Under the pieces are notes generated by a model. That model was given only the letters and a program-made list of their open reading frames with translations. It did not search any database and was not told where the DNA came from. Source: Candidatus Polarisedimenticolia bacterium (GTDB taxonomy: Bacteria > Acidobacteriota > Polarisedimenticolia > Gp22-AA2 > AA152). From it: 48,104 bases of DNA. Shown in pieces: positions 42,156 through 48,104 of this stretch. Made by a program: the position numbers and the translations under genes. Numbering within the stretch: position 1 is the stretch's first letter; each line of letters begins with the position of its first letter. The stretch is from NCBI GenBank assembly GCA_036004685.1, contig DASYRE010000021.1, positions 1-48,104 on the forward strand, in the 5' to 3' direction.

Positions 42156-44092
42156 ATTCCCCTCCGTCCCGCGACCCAATAGTCGTACCAGCGGCTGAGA
42201 TTGAAGAGATTCCACAGGTGGAAGGCCCGGTCCCTCCGTCCGGAACGGTGCTCCTCCAGCATGCCCTGGATGACGCCGTAGTCGAGAAGGTCCAGCTCGC
42301 GCAGGCGGGAGGAGAGGATCGAGGCCTCCGCGAAGCGGTACAGCTCCCCCGCGAACCATTCGGAGACGGGCGCGCCGAAGCCCTGCTTCTTACGGTGGAG
42401 GATCTCCGGCGGAAGGACGCCGGCGAGAGATTTCTTCAGGAGATACTTCGAGACCCCCCCGCGGATCTTGAGGTCCGTCGGGATTCTCATGGTGTACTCG
42501 ACGAGCCGGTAGTCGAGAAACGGAACCCGGGCTTCCACGCCGGCCGCCATCGTCATCTTGTCCACCCGCATCAGGAGCAGCTCGGCGAGGCGCTGCTTGA
42601 GCTCCAGATAGACCATTCTCTCGCCGAAATCCGCTTCGGGCTTGGCGCGGCCGATCCGCTCCCAGTAATCGGCCACGACCCGGTAGGAGTCGAAGCCGTT
42701 GCAGCGCAGGCGGGCCGACGCCGAAAGGACGTCCCGCTTCTCCTCGCCCTTGAACGCGATGGCGCCTCCCCAGAACGTCGTCTCGCCGCGCGCGGCGCTG
42801 CGCAGGAGCTCCAGCCGGTCCCCGCCGCGGGACAGCAGGCGCGACGCCGTGGCCGCCGAGGCGTGAAGCGCGGCTCGCAAGGAAGCCGGAAGGGAGCGCA
42901 GCGCGCTCCCGAACCGTTTCTCCATGCCGTAGACCGACAGGTACCCCGGATATCCGAAGAACTGCTCGTCGCTTCCCTCCCCCACTTGCACCACGATCGT
43001 GCCGCTCTGCCGCGTCCGCTTGGCGAGATGGTACAAAGGAACGCAGACCCAGTCGGCGAGCGGCTCGTCCTGGTGATGGATGAGCTCCGGGACTGTTTCC
43101 TGCAAATCGCGCGCCGTGAGGACGATTTCGTGGTGGTCGCAGGAGAAGAGGCGCGCCACCCGGCGGGCCTCCTCCAGCTCGTTGTAGGCGGGCTGGCCCG
43201 CGAATCCCACCGAGAAGGTCGTCACCGGACGATCCATCTTCCGCGACATCAGGGCGACGTTGGCGGAGGAGTCGATGCCCCCCGAAAGGTAGACGCCGAA
43301 GGGCACGTCCGACATCATGCGCTTCGCGACCGCGTTCTCCAGAAGCCGGAGGATCTCGGTGCAGATGTCGCTCTCGTCGGTCTCCTCGAGACGCCCGGGG
43401 ACGATGGCGTCCCAGTAGACCTCCTCCCGCATCTCGCCTCCGGCGCCGACCCGCAGGCAGGTTCCGGGACGAAGCTTGCGAATCCCCTCGAAGAGGGTGG
43501 CGGGCGCGGGGGTGGAAACGAAGGTCAGATAGTCGAGAAAGGCCTCGAAGTCGAGCCGCGGGGAGACGGCGGGGTGGGCGAGCAAGGCCTTGATCTCGGA
43601 GCCGAAGACCAGGCCTCCGGGGATCGAGGCGTAATAAAGCGGCTTGACTCCGATCCGATCACGGACCAGGACGAGCTCTTTCTTGGTCGCGTCGTACAAG
43701 GCGATGGCGAACATCCCGTCGAGGTCCTGGAACGTCCGGAGCCCTTTCTCCTCGAAGAGGTGAAGGATCGTCTCGGTGTCGGTCGCCGACCGATAGCGGT
43801 GCCCCCTGGCCTCGAGCGGCCTTCTCAGATCCTGATGGTTGTAGATCTCCCCGTTGAAGGAGATCCAGAGCGTCTCATCTTCGTTCGACATCGGTTGGCG
43901 GCCGGCCGGCGTGAGATCGACAATGGCGAGGCGTCGATGCCCCATGCCCATCCTGCGGTCGGACGAGATCCAGACGCCGGCATCGTCGGGTCCGCGATGG
44001 ACGAGCGTCTCCCGCATCCGGATGAGAATGGGCTCCGACAGGATCGCCTCGGTGGGGATCTCGAAGCTGAATACCCCACAGATGCCGCACAT
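42152..44092 (-). CDS. asnB: Asparagine synthetase-like glutamine amidotransferase
   Basis: 646 residues. Class II glutaminase domain with Cys2 (MCGICGVFSF), LVHRGPDDAG, FNGEIYNH. C-terminal ATP-pyrophosphatase-type synthetase domain with YLSGGIDSS, TTFSVGF, HHQDEPLADW and GEGSDEQFFGY. As first gene of a surface-glycan operon it may amidate a sugar carboxylate (for example a uronamide) rather than make free asparagine. The sequence alone cannot separate these. The start codon ATG lies about 50 bases from the predicted transcription start. Confidence 0.92.
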   Translation of the reverse strand: MCGICGVFSFEIPTEAILSEPILIRMRETLVHRGPDDAGVWISSDRRMGMGHRRLAIVDLTPAGRQPMSNEDETLWISFNGEIYNHQDLRRPLEARGHRYRSATDTETILHLFEEKGLRTFQDLDGMFAIALYDATKKELVLVRDRIGVKPLYYASIPGGLVFGSEIKALLAHPAVSPRLDFEAFLDYLTFVSTPAPATLFEGIRKLRPGTCLRVGAGGEMREEVYWDAIVPGRLEETDESDICTEILRLLENAVAKRMMSDVPFGVYLSGGIDSSANVALMSRKMDRPVTTFSVGFAGQPAYNELEEARRVARLFSCDHHEIVLTARDLQETVPELIHHQDEPLADWVCVPLYHLAKRTRQSGTIVVQVGEGSDEQFFGYPGYLSVYGMEKRFGSALRSLPASLRAALHASAATASRLLSRGGDRLELLRSAARGETTFWGGAIAFKGEEKRDVLSASARLRCNGFDSYRVVADYWERIGRAKPEADFGERMVYLELKQRLAELLLMRVDKMTMAAGVEARVPFLDYRLVEYTMRIPTDLKIRGGVSKYLLKKSLAGVLPPEILHRKKQGFGAPVSEWFAGELYRFAEASILSSRLRELDLLDYGVIQGMLEEHRSGRRDRAFHLWNLFNLSRWYDYWVAGRRGI

Positions 44093-44143
44093 CTCTGAAC
44101 CTCTCGGAAAACGGCATCATGCCGCGAGACAAGTACTTGCAGC

Positions 44144-44176
44144 GCGGAATATATACTCCGCTCTGGGGCTTGTCCA
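44144..44176 (-). promoter_or_regulatory. Sigma70 promoter with overlapping palindrome, upstream of the glycan operon
   Basis: Minus strand: TGGACA (44171-44176, 5/6), 17-base spacer, TATATT (44148-44153, 5/6). The -10 box lies within an 18-bp near-perfect palindrome GCGGAATATATACTCCGC (44144-44161, 8 of 9 positions matching between half-sites), a good place for a repressor. The -10/discriminator TATATTCCGCGCT repeats that of the promoter at 11917 with one change. Start near 44141. Confidence 0.78.
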
Positions 44177-44203
44177 GAAATTGACGGGTTTTTGGACGCA
44201 GCT

Positions 44204-46114
44204 TTAGGAAGGTCCGAGCAGTTCCCGGAGTCGCGCTTCGTAGGGCGGCACATCCCGAACGATATCAGCGGCATAAACACTGTCAGGCCTGTAAGTTAAA
44301 AGGCCATGCCGAATGTCGCGGGCGCGCTCCCATTCCCCCTTGGCGGCTCCGAGGTCGCCCGAGGCTTGCAGGAGAAGCGCCGCCAAAAGCCTCGCCGCGA
44401 GGAATCCGGGCTCCTCCCGCAAGGCTTTCCGGACCTCAACCAGCGCCTCCTGCCCACGCCCTATCTCATTCAGAAAAGTGGCCATTTCCAAGCGGGGCCG
44501 GGGATCGTGGGGGACCCTTCGAACCCCCTCACGGTAGGATTCGAGGGCCCTTCTCAGGGTGGCTTCATCGTGAAACAGCTCCCGAAATGCCCGGCTCTCC
44601 AGGCGCGCGCGCGTGAGGAGAAGATCAGCGGAGGCGGAGTCCACCCGGATCCCCTGGTCCAACTCGAGGCGAAAGCGGGCATACAGTTCCAGCGTCAGTC
44701 CGGCGGGCGGCCGCGCCGCCAGGAAGGCGGTGGCCGGAAATCTCCAGGTCTCTCCTTGATAGCGATTCGCCGCGACCGCCGTCTGGAAATGATTCTCCAT
44801 CTCTTTCAACGAGGCGGCATGCCGCATCGCCTGATCGTTCCGGAAGGCGGCGTAGGGACACAGGACGGCGATCGCCCAGGCCACCGCGACAGGCAGGGCG
44901 GCGAAAAGAGCCTTTTCCTTCCAGCCGCGAAAGAGCCGGCTCTCTGTGACTTCGGTTTCCCGCGAGGCAACACCGGCAAGCACCGCGAGGCTCAGAATCA
45001 AGGCCGGCCGCAGCGACAGGTCCTCGACCGCCGCCTGCACGGCCAGGGCGATCGCCCCGGCCATGAGTCCGGTTCCCATAAGAGGCGATGCCCGTCTCGA
45101 TCGCCCGATCACGGCGAGGATTCGCGCCCCGAGGAACAGCGCCGAGGCGAAACCGACGATTCCGGTCTCCACGAGAAATCCGAGGTAGTCGCTGTGGGGT
45201 GTCTCGAAGTTCCGCGCGTAGCGGACCGGCCCCGCGAGAGGAAAATTGAAGCGGTGCGCCACGTGGCGGAAGACTCCCGGGCCAACTCCGAGCACGGGGT
45301 GCCCCGCGAAGCAGTTCAGGTCCGCTTTCCAGATTCTGGCGCGCTCGTAGGGAAAAGGATCGCCCAGCGCCGCAAAGCGGTGCGCCAGAGCCAGAACCGA
45401 CAAGCCGGCGACCCCCGCGAAAATCGCCGCCACTGCCAGCCGGCGCTTTCCGCTGATCTCTCCGCGGGAGTCCCAGGCCAGCCAAAGGACGCCGGCCGCG
45501 AGCCCCAGCAGCGCCCCCCGCGAGGCCAGCACCGAGAACGCGGCGAGGCAAAGCGCCATCGCCGCGAGGCGCCAGCTGCTTCTTTTTCGATCGCCCGCCA
45601 GCAGCTCGGGAAGCGCGATGAGGCTCGCGAAACCGAGGTAGGCAGCCTGATGATTGGCATTGAGAAGTCCCCAGGCGGCAAGCGTGGCTGGCAGGCGGCC
45701 CGCGGCGGCGCCGAAGAGCACCGCCCCCGCCTGCAGGACTCCCGAGGCAAGCAGGCAGTTCCTCAGCATCCTGTGCTCCGGATCCGGCGCGCCCCACCGC
45801 CGGGCGAGGACGAACGCGACTCCCGCGACCAGGAGATCGAGGCATCGCAGGAAGCTCGCGTAGGGATACGGAGTCCCCCAGGCGGACAGCAGAAGGGCGA
45901 TCACGAAGGCCGAAGCGGGGGCGAGCAGCGACCGGGGCATCAGCGCCGGCGGGCGGGAACCTGCCGGGAGAAGCGCGAGCGCCGCGGCGCCGGCGAAGAC
46001 CAGGGTGTGGATCGCGAAAAGGGCCCCGGGAGCCGCCCCACCCTCCCCGAACGGCAGCGCCAGCAGGAAGAGAGCGGGCACCCAGCCGAGCCGCGGGCGC
46101 TCAACGGGAATCAT
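44204..46114 (-). CDS. O-antigen ligase/polymerase (Wzy/WaaL)-like membrane protein with repeat tail
   Basis: 636 residues. About ten to twelve membrane helices in the first 400 residues. The Wzy_C-type periplasmic loop is visible as GVGPGVFRHVAHRFN followed by FETPHSDYLGFLVETGIVGF (conserved H-S-D/N-Y and E of this family). The last ~200 residues are soluble and TPR-like (YREGVRRVPHDPRPRLEMATFLNEIGRG...). Such proteins polymerise or transfer lipid-linked glycans; some (PglL/TfpO types) transfer to pilin. ATG 46114 overlaps the preceding gene by 14 bases. Confidence 0.85.
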   Translation of the reverse strand: MIPVERPRLGWVPALFLLALPFGEGGAAPGALFAIHTLVFAGAAALALLPAGSRPPALMPRSLLAPASAFVIALLLSAWGTPYPYASFLRCLDLLVAGVAFVLARRWGAPDPEHRMLRNCLLASGVLQAGAVLFGAAAGRLPATLAAWGLLNANHQAAYLGFASLIALPELLAGDRKRSSWRLAAMALCLAAFSVLASRGALLGLAAGVLWLAWDSRGEISGKRRLAVAAIFAGVAGLSVLALAHRFAALGDPFPYERARIWKADLNCFAGHPVLGVGPGVFRHVAHRFNFPLAGPVRYARNFETPHSDYLGFLVETGIVGFASALFLGARILAVIGRSRRASPLMGTGLMAGAIALAVQAAVEDLSLRPALILSLAVLAGVASRETEVTESRLFRGWKEKALFAALPVAVAWAIAVLCPYAAFRNDQAMRHAASLKEMENHFQTAVAANRYQGETWRFPATAFLAARPPAGLTLELYARFRLELDQGIRVDSASADLLLTRARLESRAFRELFHDEATLRRALESYREGVRRVPHDPRPRLEMATFLNEIGRGQEALVEVRKALREEPGFLAARLLAALLLQASGDLGAAKGEWERARDIRHGLLTYRPDSVYAADIVRDVPPYEARLRELLGPS

Positions 46115-47909
46115 CGACGGCTTTCTCCGGCGCGCCGCCGCGCGTGAGAAGGGCGCGCAGCCGCTCTTCCTCCCGAGCGTACAGCTCCCGCGCCGGATAC
46201 TTCCGACGCGCGCTGGCGATTTCCACCCAGGCGTCCGCCGGATCTCCCCGGGCCATCGCGTAGAGCGCCAGGACGTAGTGGCCGAAGGCCCGCTCCGGTC
46301 GGAGCTCGACGGCGCGTCGGGCGGCGGCGGCTCCTTCAGTTCGGCTGATCCCGGCATCGCCGGTGAGAGCGATCTCGGAGAGCAGCGCCGGCGGATCGGG
46401 ATCGCCCGGATCTTTCCGGGCGGCGCGACGAATCAGCTTCGTCCCTTCGGCAATCCTTCCCTGCTCCGCCATCGACCGGCCGGACTCGAGGCTCAGCCGT
46501 GTCGCCGCCTCCCGCCACCCCCAGCCGGCGAGCCCCAGGATGAGCACCAAGAGAGCCATCCTGAAGGCGCGGCCGGGATCGCGTCGCGGCTCGGCCGGCC
46601 CCGAGCCCGCGCCGCCGCGCGCCAGGGCAGCTCCGGCCAGCGCTCCGAAGGTGACGCTCAGCGACGGCTGGTAGGCGGAGAAGTCGACCAGGTTGTGCAG
46701 CAGGAACGCGACCGGCGGGATGCTCAGGAGGACCGAGTCCCATCTTTCGGTGACCGACTTCAGGGCGCGGGAAATCCCCGCCACCAGGGCGATCGACCCG
46801 GCGAGGACCCAGGCGAAGGCCAGGAGACCCCCTTCCGCCGCCGCCTGGAGATAGCTGTTGTGGACGTATGCCGTTTCGTTCATCCCGGGCGAGAGCAGGC
46901 GCGCATAGGCGTCTCCGAAATTGCCGAACCCGACGCCCATCAACGGCGCTCTGGAGAAAATCCTCCAGGCGGCGAGCCAATTTGCGGCGCGCAATTGCAG
47001 GGGGGTGAGGCCCTCCCCCGCCCTCAGGACCGTGAAGCCGGCGACTGCCGCGAGGGAGAGAATCGCCAGTGCCACCAGCGGCCGGATTCGCTTCGACGGT
47101 CTGTGCGACACGAGGAAGGCAGCGGCAAGCATGAGGGATCCGGCCGCTCCTCCCGAAAGAGTCGCCGCGAGGCCCGCGACCTGGACGAGAAGCAGAGCCG
47201 CCACGACGATTCGCCATCGTCCGCGCCCCCTGGATCGGAGCAGGGCGCGGCAGGTCAGCGGCAGCGCCATCGCCAGGTAGATCCCCAGGGACGAGGGAAG
47301 GAGAAACGGTCCGAAGGCGCGCCCCGATTCGGCCCGCAGAATGTGTGGATCCATTTCCGGCTGCCCGAGGCTGCGCAGGCGCCGGGCGGTGTCGGCCAGG
47401 CCGAAGAGGCGCTGATGGATCCCCCAGGCGGCCACCAGCGCGCCGGTCGCGATCACGCTCATCAGGATTCTTTCCCGGTCCGCCTCTCGATCTTCGGAGA
47501 TCGCGCGCGCCGCCGCGAACGCCAGGAAGGAAAGACCGGCGCCCATCAGGACCGACAGGCTCCGATGCGGCTGCGACGAGGCGGCGACCGCCGCCAGGCA
47601 GTAGACGAGGACGATCGACGCGACCCCCCGCCACTCGCGCTGGAACCTCAGGGGATTCCGCGGCGGAAACAGGACGAGGATCCCGGCCCCGGCGGCCAAT
47701 GCCGACGCCAGCTCGAGCCCGGAGGGATGCAACTCGGGAGGAAGCAGCGCCACGCAGCCGATCAGGGCCGCGAGAAAAAGCACCCGGAGACTCCACCTTG
47801 CCTGCGCCGGATCGGGTGTCAAGGCTTCCTTCCAGTTGCGCCGCTCGCGCGCGGCGGCGGCGCGCCGCGCGTGATTGTAGCCGAGCGGCGGCTCGGATGC
47901 TCCATCCAT
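46101..47909 (-). CDS. O-antigen ligase/polymerase (Wzy/WaaL)-like membrane protein with repeat tail
   Basis: 602 residues from ATG 47909. A soluble basic head of about 40 residues, then about twelve membrane helices. Family loop seen as LMGVGFGNFGDAYARLL and ETAYVHNSYLQAAAEGGLLAF. C-terminal ~150 residues soluble, TPR-like (RRAVELRPERAFGHYVLALYAMARGDPADA). It is a paralogue in design of the next gene. Start is uncertain: no good ribosome site before 47909. TTG at 47921 falls in the terminator T-run. GTG at 47783 has GGAG seven bases upstream and would begin just before the first membrane helix. Confidence 0.82.
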   Translation of the reverse strand: MDGASEPPLGYNHARRAAAARERRNWKEALTPDPAQARWSLRVLFLAALIGCVALLPPELHPSGLELASALAAGAGILVLFPPRNPLRFQREWRGVASIVLVYCLAAVAASSQPHRSLSVLMGAGLSFLAFAAARAISEDREADRERILMSVIATGALVAAWGIHQRLFGLADTARRLRSLGQPEMDPHILRAESGRAFGPFLLPSSLGIYLAMALPLTCRALLRSRGRGRWRIVVAALLLVQVAGLAATLSGGAAGSLMLAAAFLVSHRPSKRIRPLVALAILSLAAVAGFTVLRAGEGLTPLQLRAANWLAAWRIFSRAPLMGVGFGNFGDAYARLLSPGMNETAYVHNSYLQAAAEGGLLAFAWVLAGSIALVAGISRALKSVTERWDSVLLSIPPVAFLLHNLVDFSAYQPSLSVTFGALAGAALARGGAGSGPAEPRRDPGRAFRMALLVLILGLAGWGWREAATRLSLESGRSMAEQGRIAEGTKLIRRAARKDPGDPDPPALLSEIALTGDAGISRTEGAAAARRAVELRPERAFGHYVLALYAMARGDPADAWVEIASARRKYPARELYAREEERLRALLTRGGAPEKAVDDSR

Positions 47910-47919
47910 CGGCTGGCGC

Positions 47920-47955
47920 AAAAAAAAGGGCGGCGCCGGAAGTCCGGCACCGCCC
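47920..47955 (-). terminator. Strong rho-independent terminator
   Basis: Minus strand: GGGCGGTGCCGG pairs with CCGGCGCCGCCC (12 bp, one G-U) around ACTT, followed by eight T. It lies 24 bases after the stop of the right-edge gene and only about 10 bases before the next possible start codon. Confidence 0.93.
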
Positions 47956-47978
47956 GCAGGAAGAGAGTGGACGCCTGC

Positions 47979-48104
47979 TTAGGTCTGCGTACCCTGCGGC
48001 CACTGGAAGAACTGGCCGTTGGCGAACAGGATGTCGCAGTTGAAGTCGTTCGTCATGCCGCCCGTGACCGCGCTGGCGATTCCATCCTTCGCCAGGCTGG
48101 TCAG
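47979..48104 (-). CDS. C-terminal 41 residues of an unidentified protein (cut by window edge; possibly a pilin)
   Basis: An open frame enters from the right edge and ends at TAA 47979-47981. The visible end includes GIASAVTGGMTNDFNCDILF and FANGQFFQWPQGTQT, polar with one Cys and several aromatic residues. I do not recognise it with certainty. A compact C-terminus like this, followed at once by a strong terminator and next to pilin and glycan genes, would suit a major type IV pilin, but no N-terminal prepilin signal is in view. Codon use looks like the neighbours, and the frame is supported by its exact stop-terminator spacing. Confidence 0.6.
   Translation of the reverse strand: MTSLAKDGIASAVTGGMTNDFNCDILFANGQFFQWPQGTQT

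Noticed and set aside
47790-47805. A TTGACA inside the start of the first Wzy/WaaL-like gene as a promoter
   Set aside because: No acceptable -10 at 15-19 bases downstream (nearest is CAAGGT).

Overview
This is a G+C-rich (about two thirds G+C by eye), gene-dense bacterial chromosome segment. Every gene I can support lies on the minus strand, so transcription runs from high to low coordinates. No phage, transposase, CRISPR or rRNA signal is visible. The make-up (Gram-negative type IV pilus and lipid-linked glycan genes, an IspD-IspF fusion, a short EF-Ts, many TTG/GTG starts at 4-nt overlaps) suggests a deep-branching, diderm, soil/sediment-type lineage. Acidobacteriota or a neighbour is my guess, but the sequence does not prove it.

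Region 1 (1-8373) is a translation supercluster. A sigma70-type promoter precedes rplM-rpsI-rpsB-tsf-pyrH-frr-ispDF-gltX-rlmB. A second promoter then precedes tRNA-Thr(UGU), tRNA-Tyr(GUA), tRNA-Gly(UCC), tRNA-Thr(GGU) and tuf (cut by the left edge). That tRNA-tuf order is the same as thrU-tyrU-glyT-thrT-tufB of Escherichia coli. Region 2 (8383-11944) is a three-gene operon: a cyclic-2,3-diphosphoglycerate-synthetase-like GTPase, carbamate kinase and ornithine carbamoyltransferase. It is read from a near-consensus promoter through an unusual 310-nt leader.

Region 3 (11941-25397) is a type IV pilus assembly locus with its own regulatory circuit. A sigma70 promoter drives an ABC exporter pair, a secreted repeat-like protein, prepilin peptidase and a sensor kinase. 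The next unit (fimT, pilV, a 931-residue fibronectin-like pilW, pilX) has a strong sigma54 promoter match with an inverted repeat at enhancer distance. Past a strong terminator comes a coiled-coil secreted protein and an NtrC-family sigma54 activator. The kinase and activator are the natural candidates to switch the sigma54 promoter, in the manner of PilS/PilR.

Region 4 (25394-44176) is one polysaccharide operon of eleven genes, almost all overlapping by 4 nt: asparagine-synthetase-like amidotransferase, Wzx-type flippase, a 1449-residue five-domain protein (methyltransferase, polysaccharide deacetylase, methyltransferase, transglutaminase-like, GT4), heparinase II/III protein, a two-domain oxidoreductase, three glycosyltransferases, a WecA/MraY-type priming transferase, a FAD oxidoreductase and a fourth glycosyltransferase. 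Region 5 (44204-48104) carries two overlapping O-antigen-ligase/Wzy-like membrane proteins with repeat-containing tails, then a terminator and the 3' end of an unidentified, possibly pilin-like, gene. Together regions 3-5 look like a surface-fibre and surface-glycan locus. A link between the two (pilin glycosylation) is possible but unproven.
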